NCBI GenBank assembly: GCA_030068075.1
Contig: CM057823.1
Location: forward strand, 12,992,485 to 13,056,484
Source: Paguma larvata
Lineage: Eukaryota; Chordata; Mammalia; Carnivora; Viverridae
Direction: 5' to 3'
Length of the DNA stretch: 64,000 bases
Position numbers and translations under genes: made by a program. Shown here in pieces: positions 20,267 through 29,870 of the stretch. The notes beneath the pieces were generated by a model. That model saw nothing but the letters and a program-made list of their open reading frames with translations, was not told the origin of the DNA and searched no databases. Numbering within the stretch: the first letter of the stretch is position 1; every line of letters begins with the position of its first letter.

Positions 20267-20500
20267 GCGACACCTGGGTGACTCAGTCGGTTACGGTCTG
20301 ACTATTGATTTCCACTCAGGTCATTACGGTCTGACTATTGATTTCCACTCAGGTCATGATCTCACGGTTCAGGAGTTGGAGCCCTGAGTCCAGGCTCTGT
20401 GCTGACAGCTCAGAGCCTGCTTGGGGTTCTCTGTCTCCCTCTCTCTCTGCTCCCCCTCTCAAAAATAAATAGATAAACATTAAAAAAGGAAAGGAAAGAA
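20267..20500 (+). mobile_element. CAN-SINE with an internal 33-bp tandem duplication
   Basis: Head 'gacacctgggtgactcagtcgg'. A 33-bp unit is present twice in perfect tandem at 20291-20323 and 20324-20356. A perfect 17-bp target duplication, aagaaagtcagccttta, is at 20250-20266 and 20501-20517. Confidence 0.96.
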
Positions 20501-20517
20501 AAGAAAGTCAGCCTTTA

Positions 20518-20786
20518 ACCGGTTTGTATGCACCATTCAGGAAAGGAAAAACCCTGGTGGTTAGCAGAACAGCACACCCCTTGGGAGTGGGGCTCCTGGT
20601 TCAGACGCCAGCGTATCTGATGAGTTCTTTCTCAATGAATGGAGTCCCTCAAGGGTGGGAACCCTATAGCACTCCTAGCACCTTGAATAATGGCCTGGCA
20701 CAATAGACTTTTCATAAAGAGTTGCTGAATGAATTTCATACATCTTTGTGCACTCTTGTAGAGCCTAGAAAAGATCAACACATGAG
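20518..20786. other. Unique DNA, no gene seen
   Basis: Short unique stretch. The phrase 'taatggcctggcacaatagactttt ... gagttgctgaatgaatt' near 20690-20735 looks like a decayed L2/MIR 3' end, in sense orientation. Confidence 0.4.
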
Positions 20787-20797
20787 ATATGTACTTG

Positions 20798-21024
20798 GGG
20801 GCGCCTGGGCGGCTCAGTCGGTTAAGTGTCCGACTATGGCTCAGGTCATGATCTCACAGTCTGTGAGTTTGAGCCCCGCGTCGGGCTCTGTGCTGATGGC
20901 TCAGAGCCTGGAGTCTGCTTAAGATTCTCTGTCTCCCTCTCTCTCTCTGCTCCTCCCCCACTCATGCTTTGTCTCTCCTGCTCTCAAAAATAAATAACAC
21001 ATAAAAAAAAAAAAAAGGAAAGAA
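20798..21024 (+). mobile_element. CAN-SINE, felid type
   Basis: Head GGGGCGCCTGGGCGGCTCAG, ending in a run of 14 or more A. An 11-bp target duplication, atatgtacttg, is at 20787-20797 and 21025-21035. Confidence 0.96.
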
Positions 21025-21035
21025 ATATGTACTTG

Positions 21036-21358
21036 ATAAGTGGTCCGTGCAAAGAAAAGCCAATCTTCAGGAATATGGCCAAAACTCTTCGCGATGAATA
21101 ATGACCAACATGATTAAAGGAAACAAAGATTCTCTCCATAAAGCAAATCCACAAATTCTGGGAATCAAGGGACAGGATGCTGGTGAAAGTGGAGGGGAGG
21201 AAATTGATCAAAATACAGAGGAATTTGTACAATAATAAAAAGCTATAGTTGGGCTTGATGCCATTATTTTTGTTGTTGAGAGCCATATATACACACACAC
21301 ACACCTGGACATTTCATCAACCCATTTTAGTTGGAGGTAAGGCCTATCTAGATTAGAG
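21036..21358. other. Unique DNA with a short AC repeat
   Basis: No gene is seen. A short (AC)n lies at about 21291-21304. The minus ORF 20984-21304 (106 codons) reads partly through the A-tail of the neighbouring SINE and is spurious. Confidence 0.5.
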
Positions 21359-21374
21359 ACAAGTTTGATTTTAA

Positions 21375-21587
21375 TTTTTTTAAATGTTTATTTATTTTTG
21401 AGAGACATAGAGACGGAGCATGAGCAAGGGAAGGGCAGAGAGAGAGAGGGAGACACAGAATCAAAGCGGGCTCCAGGCTCTGAGCCGGCAGCACAGAGCC
21501 CGACATGGGGCTCAAACTCATAGACTGTGAGATCGTGACCTGAGCTGAAGTCGGCCACTCAACCGGCTGAGCCACCCAGGCGCCCCA
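21375..21587 (-). mobile_element. CAN-SINE, felid type
   Basis: Left end TTTTTTTAAATGTTTATTTA and head end CTGAGCCACCCAGGCGCCCC. A perfect 16-bp target duplication, acaagtttgattttaa, is at 21359-21374 and 21588-21603. Confidence 0.97.
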
Positions 21588-21693
21588 ACAAGTTTGATTT
21601 TAAAGACCCCTTAAGGAAGAATCAGTTTCCTGCAAGTATATATTCTAATTGGAATTAGATTGACCAAGTGAAACTATTAAAAGTCCTATTTTA

Positions 21694-21905
21694 GGGGCAC
21701 CTGGCTGGCTCAGTTGGTTAAGCTGCTGACTTCAGCTCAGGTCATGATCTCACGGTCTGTGAGTTCAAGCCCCCTGTTGTGCTCTGTGCTGACGGCTCAG
21801 AGCCTGGAGCCTGCTTCGGATTCTGTGTCTGCCTCTCTCTCTGCCCTTTCCCTGCTCATACTCTGTCTCTCTGTCTCTCAAAAAATATAAATAAACATTA
21901 AAAAA
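21694..21905 (+). mobile_element. CAN-SINE, felid type
   Basis: Head GGGGCACCTGGCTGGCTCAG. A perfect 15-bp target duplication, aaaagtcctatttta, is at 21679-21693 and 21906-21920. It lies 106 bases from the opposite-strand SINE at 21375-21587. Confidence 0.97.
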
Positions 21906-22239
21906 AAAAGTCCTATTTTAATGAATAGGTAAGAATAAGGCACATGGTTAAAATGACAAAGAACCACCCTAAGCGTTGATTGACTTTTTATGGCACTACT
22001 GCATGGAGAATGGCTCCAATGGGTAGAGAGAAGCAAAGACCTAGAGCATGTGTGCTACTGAATTCACGTTTCTAGTTCGTTCTAGTAGTCCCTGAAGCCC
22101 AGGCTGTTCCTCTGTACTTCTCACTGCCGTGTGATCTGCTGTGTGTGTTTACCTAATAATTTCTCTTTTTGGCCTGTGTTAGCTATGTTCCTGCCATCTG
22201 TGATAAAAGCATCCTGAATAGCCCGGCATGGTGTGTCAC

Positions 22240-22830
22240 TGCTGTGCCGTTGCTAGGAGGCTCTTACCCTTAAGAAGCTTGTAGTTTTGTCTGTCAACCA
22301 TAATACAGGACAGAAAGTTATAAATGTTGCAAGAGGATTCAAGAGCTATATAAGAAAGCAAAGGTGGAAGAAATCCCTTCCAGCAGGAGGGTTTAGGGAC
22401 AATGTCTTGCCAGTGATGGCTTTGGAGCTTGCCTCTAAGGTAAGCTAAGATGTGCTCGTGTGGCAATGAGGGAGAGAAGGGCCTCAAGACAGAGAAAATA
22501 ACATGGGCAAAGTTTTAGTGTCAGACAAAATGGAGTATGTGTGGAGAACAGCCACACCTGGCAGGTCAAATAATTTAGCAGCCATGGGGAAGCCTGAAGA
22601 TTTTTACGCAAGAGAGGAATGTGGTCTTTGGAATAATAAATCCAACACGGGGTTGGAAAGGAGGAAAGGATGGGGTTTTGCAGTTAGGAGCTTAGTATGG
22701 CCTTCCGAGCCGACAACAATGAATGTTCTGATGAGGAGAAGGCTGACGGAGAGTGGAGAGACAGTGAGGAAACTCCTCACTTCAGGTAATCAGTGCTGTC
22801 AGTGAAGAAGGATCTCAGGAGAGAGAGCAG
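22240..22830 (-). mobile_element. L2 remnant, antisense
   Basis: 'ctcttacccttaagaagcttgtag', 'tgatggctttggagcttgcctc', 'acatgggcaaagttttagtg' and 'gagaacagccacacctggc' follow the antisense order of an L2 body. It may continue after the SINE at 22966. The family is inferred from this order, and the sequence is strongly decayed. Confidence 0.5.
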
Positions 22831-22965
22831 AGGGTAGAGATGGGCTGGACCTCGGGAGTGGAGGAAGAGCATTGAGGGGCTTTGTGTGGGGTATAAGAAG
22901 TCAGAGGTGACTAAAACACTGCCAAGGGCCACTGAAGTCTTCCTTGATGTTAAATAATAGGCACT

Positions 22966-23162
22966 AGGGTGCCTGCCTGGCTCAGTTGGCTAAGTGTCCA
23001 TCTCTTGGTTTCAGCTCAAGTCATGACGTTCATGAGTTCGAGCCCTGCATCGGGCTCCATGCTGCTGTGTGGAGCCTGCTTGGGATTCTCTCTCCCTCTC
23101 TCCCTGCCCTTCCCACTCGCACTGTCTCTGTCTCTCTCAAAATAAACAAACTTAACAAAAAA
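22966..23162 (+). mobile_element. CAN-SINE, felid type, slightly older
   Basis: Head GGTGCCTGCCTGGCTCAGTT, and a body with 'gctccatgctgctgtgtggagcctgc' instead of the usual GACAGCTCAGAGC. Flanking 'aataataggc / aataagaggc' may be the target duplication. Confidence 0.92.
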
Positions 23163-24474
23163 AAATAAGAGGCTATCTATAGATGTTTCTAGAAGAGGGA
23201 GGAGGAAGAGCCTAGGACATGTGAAGGCCGTCCTAGACAGTGGTAACAGGAAGGATTGGGAAAGGTGAACAGGCAGAATGGCGTGGACTTGCACAGGGCT
23301 CGCTGAGAGTCGATAAGGAAAGACAGGAAAGAGAACTGAGAGGGAGGGACAAGGAGAGGCCCTTCACGGGCTGTCAGCTTGGAATGGGGAAGGCGGGAGC
23401 CAGGAGGAATGCGTTGGAATGCTGTGGGGGGCGGGGAGGACGGTGTCAGCCTGTAGATAAGTTCAGTTTTTTATTAAGGTGAGGTAATGAAGGGAGCATC
23501 TGAAGTAGAGATGAAGGATCTGGGATGGTTTACGTCCGAGAGCTGACCTGACCGGTCTCCTCAGGCGCCCTGAGGAGAGCTCAGCGGAGCTGCCGGAACA
23601 GGAATGCAGAACCAAGATGAGCTCGGTTGATAACAGTCCACAGTGAGTTTCACAAAAGTGAGAGGGGGCTCAAGGCCCACACCGATGACAAGGAAGCAGA
23701 TACCGGAAGATGGATTCTCCCAAAATCCTTTTCAAGATTGTTTTCACAAGTGGGTACATATTTCCCCTCTCACCCTCGAGACCTTTACTTGCTTAGCAAA
23801 TCAAGCGTGTGTGTATCTCTGCATGTGTGTGTGTTCATGGGCATACGTGTGCGTGCGTGTGCATGTGCGTGCAAGATAACAACAGCTTATTGCACCTTTG
23901 CTGTGTTCGGAGATGGGGGCCCGAGACCCCCTTTTTTGATCGCGGCAGTAGACAGGTGAGTGTAAAAGATTCCAGAGCAAATAGATGCTTCCCTGACTCT
24001 CTTATTCAGTCTGCTGGGAAACAAACAAAAACCCAGAAAGGAAGGTCAGATCTGACTGAGGGCTGAAAGCGGAAGCCAAGGTTACCTCAGGACCCCCATA
24101 GGAGATAAGCTCACCACGTTCTCTTCACGGCGTGGTCTTTCCGAAGCCTCCTGATCTGAAGATTATTGCTCCTTTTGTCTTCTCCCTGCAGCGTGATTGT
24201 GAGGTAACACTGCTCCACTCATTTTCGAACCCACATGGCAGTGCTCTAGGGGGACCCCAGCCCCGGGGCCCCAGAGGCAGGGAGTCCTGGGTGGTCAGAG
24301 TAGAGCCCCACATTGGGGGGAATGAGGCACTCGGGTCCCAGAACTGCAGGCCGAGTCCATGAAGCTGCCCCACTCTTCAGATCCCTCGTGGCTTTTGTGC
24401 CCCGTGTCACTAACGGAGCAGCAGCACAGTGCCGTGATCGGGACCTCCAGCGCGAGCACCATTGGCTGCACCAT
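23163..24474. other. Mostly unique DNA, no gene recognised
   Basis: 23.2-23.5 kb may be more L2. The rest has no recognisable repeat except the GT-rich tract at 23803. Short overlapping ORFs (up to 110 codons) fall in all frames and show no domain. Confidence 0.5.
23803..23874. repeat. GT/GC-rich low-complexity tract
   Basis: Interrupted GTGTGTGT and GTGCGTGC units over about 70 bases. Confidence 0.85.
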
Positions 24475-24620
24475 CTCTGGCACGTTATTTGACTTCTCGG
24501 AGCCTTGGTGTTTGTGTGAGGATCATATTCCACACTTGTGACACTTAATGGACATGGAGTACCTAATTAGCCCAGTACCCACCGCAGAGTTGAGGGAGAT
24601 GCTAATATAATCAACACGGA
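24475..24620 (+). mobile_element. MIR remnant
   Basis: 'ggcacgttatttgacttctcggagccttggtgtttgtgtgaggatcat' follows the MIR core (tracking 'caagttacttaacctctctgagcctcagtttc'). Confidence 0.6.
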
Positions 24621-25167
24621 TTCGGTAAGCTCTCAGTAGCGAGCAGGAGGAAGGCAGCGTGCATAGTATCACCTTGCCCTTGAGTAGTACAAGCACAGGG
24701 TTGTAGACCAGGATCACTGGCTGGGAGAGCCCGAGTCTGAGGAGAGGAAGAGGAGCCTTAGAAACCCGGGGGCCTGGGGGCAGGTGGCGGACAAACTCCT
24801 CCGGTGTGCCTGGGCTGTTCTGTGTTCCTATTACGAGGTTCCCCTGGGGCCTCGCTATTCAGAGTGCCGTCTGGACCACGGCGCTGGCATTCCCTGGAAT
24901 CTGGCTGGCCATGCCGGTTCTCAGGCCCCTACACCCCACCCGAGCCACGGGAGTCAGAGCCTGCAATTATGATAAGGTGTTCGGGTAACACATTTGCACG
25001 CCGGACTTTGAGAAGCCCTGTTCCTAGGAGCTGGTGGCCTCTACTGACTCGATTTACTTAACCAGCCCAAACTCATGTTGCTTCTGGAGAGGGACGGAGA
25101 GGAGGTGACAGTCAAAGAAGAAATCTCTGGCCCCTTGCTGGGAAGGACACCATACGAAAATAGAGTG
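24621..25167. other. Unique DNA, no gene seen
   Basis: About 550 bases, moderately GC-rich. Overlapping short plus-strand ORFs at 24.78-25.06 kb are in different frames without recognised domains. Confidence 0.5.
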
Positions 25168-25179
25168 GGACAGACCTTT

Positions 25180-25390
25180 TTTTTTTTTTAATGTTTATTC
25201 ATTTTTGAGAGACAGAGAAACAGCGTAAGTAGGGGAGGGACAGAGAGAGAGGGAGGCACAGAATCTGAAGCAGCTCCAGGTTCTGAGCTGTCAGCACAGA
25301 GCCCAATGCGGAGCTCGAACTCATGAACCGAGAGATCATAACCTGAGCTGATGTCGGATGCTTAACTGACTGAGCCACCCAGGAGCCCCA
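25180..25390 (-). mobile_element. CAN-SINE, felid type
   Basis: A poly-T run, then AATGTTTATTCATTTTTGAG. The head end reads CTGAGCCACCCAGGAGCCCC. The flanks 'ggacagacctttt / ggacagaacttt' (25168 and 25391) are the target duplication. Confidence 0.95.
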
Positions 25391-25980
25391 TGGACAGAAC
25401 TTTGTGAACCCCCAGCAGTGCCTTGTGATTCGAGGCCTCAGGAAAGCAGCTGAACCAGGAGGGAAGCAAATTAACGTAGTGACAGAAGCAAAGGCATCAG
25501 AACCTAAGTCAGCCCCATACAGGCTGTGTTTGCAAAGAGTATAGGGCTGTACTTGCAGATGAGTGTGTGTGTGTGCGTGTGTGTGTGCGTGTGCACGCTC
25601 CTGGGCGTCTGTGTGTGAACAATCCTCTCCCAAAAAAACACATGGTCAGGAAAAATGTCTGTTTTCTTTCATAAACAGAACCAATGTGCCCGGCATAAAA
25701 CGGAAGGGTATTTTATTAAGACCTCTTCTGAGAATACAAAAACCTCTCTCCAAAGAGAGGGAAGGGTTTTTTCCTTTTTTGTGAAATACAACTGGTCTCT
25801 GGCTCCAGCTCTCCGTTCACTTTGCCCTGGGCCCAACAGCTTTTCTTTCTGTTGTTATTTGTTCACAGAGAACACAAGTTTCCAGTTGACAGAGTCCACA
25901 CTCAGCTCCTTCACTGAACATTGCACAAGTGACACAGGCCTCTGGCTGCCCCTGCAATAAACAGGGCAGGGGACACCAGA
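25391..25980. other. Unique DNA with a GT tract
   Basis: Contains an interrupted (GT)n at 25562-25616 and otherwise unique DNA. The minus ORF 25199-25633 reads into the neighbouring SINE and through the CA-rich side of the GT tract, so it is spurious. Confidence 0.5.
25562..25616. repeat. (GT)n microsatellite, interrupted
   Basis: GTGTGTGTGTGCGTGTGTGT and further TG units. Confidence 0.9.
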
Positions 25981-26300
25981 GCGTTCCAGCAGGGCCTCCC
26001 AAACGCCCCTGCCACGGCCCGGCCCTTCCTGGAACCCAACTCCGGAGGCAAGACAAGGAGGGCCCCCTGAGCCTGAGGCCGGCCCCGGGTGCCATCAGCA
26101 GAGACCTCTGTCCACATCGGCGCTCCTTCGGAATCCGTCCTGCGGTCCTGCGTTAGTCAGGAATGTTCTTCAGATAAGGACCTGAGCGGCACGGGGGCCC
26201 TCAATCAAAGTTATCCGAGGCCGCAGGGACCTTTATCATGCGGCGGGCAAGGGCGGGCATGCTTCTGAGACTCCTCAGCGAGAAGCCCGACAATGGCGAT
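25981..26300. promoter_or_regulatory. CpG-rich block
   Basis: I counted about 23 CpG dinucleotides in 320 bases with GC near 60 percent, roughly 0.8 of expectation, while the surrounding DNA is CpG-poor. No SINE or other repeat explains it. It could be a small CpG island or enhancer. No transcript or ORF of known type starts here. Confidence 0.5.
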
Positions 26301-27278
26301 GACACACAACTCAGACTGACTTGCAGAAGAATGTGGCCAGGGTGCTTTCTCCAGGCTACCTTTGACCTGGAACTGCAAACACTCACTTATTTCCGAGCCT
26401 CGCTCCTCCTATAAGAATGACCCCAGGGGACGGTAGATTACTTAACAGTTATATTTAGCAAGTCGTGGAGGCCACTAGCCAGCTCCGGCCAACTAGCCTT
26501 CCTTCAGAGGCCTGGATTCCTTTGGCCTCTCCCTCTGCCTCCCCTCCTATTCCTTCCTGCTGACTCTTAACCCCTTCATGGCTAGAGGGTTCCCCTGCTA
26601 GCCCCAAACATCCAGAACGGGTGCCCAGGTCCCCAAACTTCTCTCTTGGCAGCCTGAAATTCCACCTGGCAGAGTTCTCTCTCTCTCTCTGAGCCTGAGT
26701 ATTTTTTTTGTCATCCAGCATTTCCTAATAAAATGATGCAAGGACGCTTGAGAGGGGAAATGACTCGAGCTTTTCCTTTATCAGCTCACAGACCGAAGAA
26801 GGGGCACAAGTCGTGGCTTTGGAGGCGAGAAGGCTGGCTGGAGACTGAAGAAGAGGACTTGTGGCAAAAACGAGAAGACTGATGACACCCCCGGGTCCAC
26901 GGAAGTGGAGCAGAAGGAATGAAAAAGGGCATAAACCCACAAGGACAAAGTGAGTGGAGGAGGGCACAGAGGACAGAGGACACGACTTTGCCTCAGCGGT
27001 GAATCAAGGTCGCAATCGGGCAAACCCTGAACATCGGTGGAATCAAAATACGTGAGAGGGAGGGGGAGGGCGCGGGCGGGAGGCAGTGGGGGCGAAGCCC
27101 CGGTCTTCGTCTGCAATAGTCCGGATCTACCGCCGGAACGGGGAGAGATGATCTCTGAGCAGGCTCACGTCTTAGAAACGCAGAGTAAATACCAGGAGGG
27201 AAAAAAAAAATACTGAAAAGAGGGGGATTAGAAGCCAAAGGAATGCAGCAAGGACTCTTGCTTTCCTTTCAAATTCTA
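26301..27278. other. Unique, fairly GC-rich DNA, no gene recognised
   Basis: About 980 bases without recognisable repeats. A GC-rich patch at 27061-27150 (GGGCGCGGGCGGGAGGC) carries about 10 CpGs. Overlapping minus ORFs at 26.78-27.24 kb (up to 111 codons) have no recognised domain. Confidence 0.5.
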
Positions 27279-27387
27279 GGGGCGTTGGGGCGCGGGGCTG
27301 GCTCGACCAGTAGACCATATGACTTGTGACCTCAGGGTCAAGAGTTTGAGCCCCAGGTTGAGTGTAGAGATTACTTAAATAAGTAAG
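27279..27387 (+). mobile_element. CAN-SINE, old short subfamily
   Basis: 'gggcgcggggctggctcgacc', 'gggtcaagagtttgagcccc' and 'gtgtagagattacttaaataag'. The 3' tail was later used as an insertion site by the SINE at 27391. Confidence 0.88.
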
Positions 27388-27390
27388 CAT

Positions 27391-27591
27391 TTTTTTTTAA
27401 GGTTTATTTACTTTTGACAGAAAGAGTGTGAGCAGGGGAGAAGCAGAGAGAGAGGGAGACACAGAATCCGAAGCAGGCTCCAGGCCCTGAGCCATCAGCA
27501 CAGAGCCTTACCCGGGGCTGAACTCACAAACCATGAGATCATGACCTGAGCCGAAGTCGGAGCTCAACCGACTGAGCCACCCAGGCGCCCC
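27391..27591 (-). mobile_element. CAN-SINE inserted in an older SINE tail
   Basis: Body GCAGGCTCCAGGCCCTGAGC, head end CTGAGCCACCCAGGCGCCCC. The flanks 'aataagtaagcattttttt' (27378) and 'aataactaagcattttttt' (27592) are the target duplication. Confidence 0.95.
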
Positions 27592-27599
27592 AATAACTA

Positions 27600-27900
27600 A
27601 GCATTTTTTTTTTTAAAAAAAGTCTCAATTTCTACTGGTGTTTAGTTTTTCGACTATGTGATGTGTTTCTTTTTTCATGAGAAAAATTAAAATGTCAAAA
27701 CAAAGGACGTGAGACGGAGTAAGAGAATGCCTGGGATTTCAAGTTCCGACCCAGGGCTGACTGGGCTGCGGTGTTCCTAACCCCCAGCCACGCAGAGGCG
27801 GACTCCACCACACCCTTGAGAGGAGGGCAGAAGGCCCTGCCAAGTGCTTTTCCGAAGTGTGACTGAGGAGACCGAATTCTCCCCAGTCCTTGTTTGGCCT
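27600..27900. other. Unique DNA leading into the CpG island
   Basis: T-rich at first, then increasingly GC-rich. No repeat wording beyond the T-run at 27606. Confidence 0.5.
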
Positions 27901-28380
27901 GAAAGCGGGCAGACCTGGGGTGAAGCCGCAGGGCTGGAAGCCGCAGGTCTGCGGGGCGGGGGAGGGGGAAAGCGGGCTCGCCAGAGGCCAGTTCCCGCCG
28001 AAGCATTTGCATCTTCTTTGCTTCCCAGGGATTTCTGTTTTCCAGGTTCGCTGACGCCACACCCCAGGCCCACCTGGCCTTCCGGTGATGGCTCCCGGCC
28101 GTGACGGCACTTAGGGGCTCGGAGGCACCTGCAGCGGGCACCGCGGGGCGGATGTGGCCCCGGGGAGCGGGCGCCCCTGGCAGGGCCAATGCGGCTCCGA
28201 GCCTCAGGCCCCTGTGTTCTGGTGTCTGGGGAGCTTGGCCTGGGTGGACGAGCGGGTCGTTGACTCTGCAAACCCAGCTCCCGCCTTCAGCCCGTGCACA
28301 GCTTCCCTTTAAAGCGCAGTAAACCCCGGGACCCAGCTGCTAGGATCCCCAGGCGATAACTCCCAAGCCACCGCCCCTCA
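27901..28380. promoter_or_regulatory. CpG island
   Basis: I counted about 34 CpGs in 480 bases with GC a little above 60 percent, giving an observed/expected ratio near 0.7. That satisfies the usual length, GC and ratio criteria. It carries GC-box-like GGGGCGG motifs (27953, 28144) and a TTTAAA near 28308. No transposon explains it. CpG islands commonly mark promoters or first exons. Two 164-codon minus-strand frames (27695-28189 and 27777-28271) overlap it but have no recognised domain. The direction of any transcription is unknown. Confidence 0.65.
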
Positions 28381-28849
28381 GCATCATTCCCCTGGCAGCA
28401 ACGAGGCCTCGGAGGGAAACAAATTGCAACAAATGCATCCAGTGAGATAGTATAAAGAACTTAGCAAAGCCCCCCAGTAGCCAGCACTAAAGAAAATATT
28501 AGTCATGACTACGATAATAATCATTAGCACCTACTTTGACCGGAAAATGTGCTGGAAACGGTGATACGTTTCTGCTGTATTCTCTTGCCACCGCAACACG
28601 CGCTTTTCATCGTCTAATTAATTTTTAAAAGCTTAATAAATCCATTGTTTGATTATAAACAAATCCCCGGAGTCCAGAGCTTTCAGCTTTGTAATGCACG
28701 AGAAACGAAAGAGCCAATGTTGCCCAAACACGCAGAAAAGGCGAGTTGCTAACTCGGTTCTGGAACCCGTTCTCTTTGTCCCAGAGTTGACTAGGTCTTC
28801 TGGCTGCCAGACCTTTAAGACGATATAATATTCTACTGAGCGAACCTGT
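28381..28849. other. Unique DNA with possible MIR traces
   Basis: At 28440-28600 'gataataatcattagcacctactttgaccgg' and 'gtataaagaacttagcaaagccc' resemble MIR pieces in opposite orientations. They are too short to assign. No gene is seen. Confidence 0.35.
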
Positions 28850-29560
28850 CATCTTTTTTAATAATCCTTCCCCAAGTGCTGAATACTTACATTGTTTCCT
28901 ACTTTTCAAATTATTTATGATGCTGGATGAACATTTTTGTTCGAAAGGCTTTTTTCCATATCTAAGATTATTTCCTGTGTTAGAGTCACTACAGGGAAAT
29001 ATTAAAGGGGAATGAAGAGTGCAAAGGGCTCTCGAATTTTATTCCCTAGGAGTTGTACTAATTTATAGTCCCACTGAGATTATTCCCATCTTACTGAACT
29101 CTTGCTAACATCAAATGTTATCATTTAAAAAAATAATTTGATGTATTTTTTTTAATATTTATTTTTGAGAGAGAGGGGGACAGAGCATGAGTCGGGGAGG
29201 GGCAGAGAAGGAGGCACAGAATCTGAAGCAGGTTCCAGGCCCGGAACTGTCAGCACAGAGGCTGATGCGGGGCTCAAACTCAAGAACCGCGAGATCATGA
29301 CCTGAGCTGAAGTCGCCCAATTGACTGAGCCACCCAGGCGCCCCCATTTTAAAAAGAATTTAATTATTTGTAAAAGAAAATGGCATTTTCTTTTAATAAT
29401 ATTTCTTAGATTACTAGTGAGCCTGAACATTTTCTTACATGCTTGGTAATTCCATTGTGAATTTTCCGTTCATATTCTTAAAGCAATTGTGCCTATTTGG
29501 GACCAAATATGATAAATATAAATATTGATTATCTAGATCCCGAAACATCATACATTTAAT
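28850..29560 (-). mobile_element. Old L1-type fragment, antisense
   Basis: 'ttgtactaatttatagtcccactgag', 'tcttgctaacatcaaatgttat' and, after the SINE at 29140-29344, 'gattactagtgagcctgaacattttctt' follow the antisense order of an old L1/HAL1-like element. Confidence 0.55.
29140..29344 (-). mobile_element. CAN-SINE, felid type
   Basis: Left end TTTTTTTTAATATTTATTTT, head end CTGAGCCACCCAGGCGCCCC. The flanks 'catttaaaaaaataattt / cattttaaaaagaattt' are the target duplication. It inserted in the old L1-like fragment. Confidence 0.95.
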
Positions 29561-29599
29561 TACTTGGAGTTTTTGCCATTTCTTTTTTTGACTCCTGGG

Positions 29600-29870
29600 A
29601 AAAAGTGGTAGATTATAGAGTAAAATCTAACAACATGGAGGAAGCCGATAGACATAATGTTAAGTCAATGTAGAAGCCAGTTGCAGAAAAGCACGTACGG
29701 TGAGATTCCGTTCATACAAGCTGCAAAAACAGGAAGAACTAGTCTCTGGCACTAGAGCTCCTAGCAGTGACTCCTTGACAGGGGCATGGATTGGGAGGGA
29801 GCAGGAGGAAGCACTTTAGGAACCTGAAAATATTCTATTCTTGATCTGTGTGATGGAGATATGTATTATC
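29600..29870 (+). mobile_element. Old L1 3' end
   Basis: 'aacatggaggaagccgatagacataatgttaag', 'aagctgcaaaaacaggaag' and 'tattctattcttgatctgtgtgatgg' follow the end of ORF2 and 3' UTR of an L1M-type element. Confidence 0.65.

Noticed and set aside
25199..25633. 144-codon minus-strand ORF
   Set aside because: It reads through a SINE and the reverse of a GT microsatellite (poly-His/Thr run). It is a repeat artefact.
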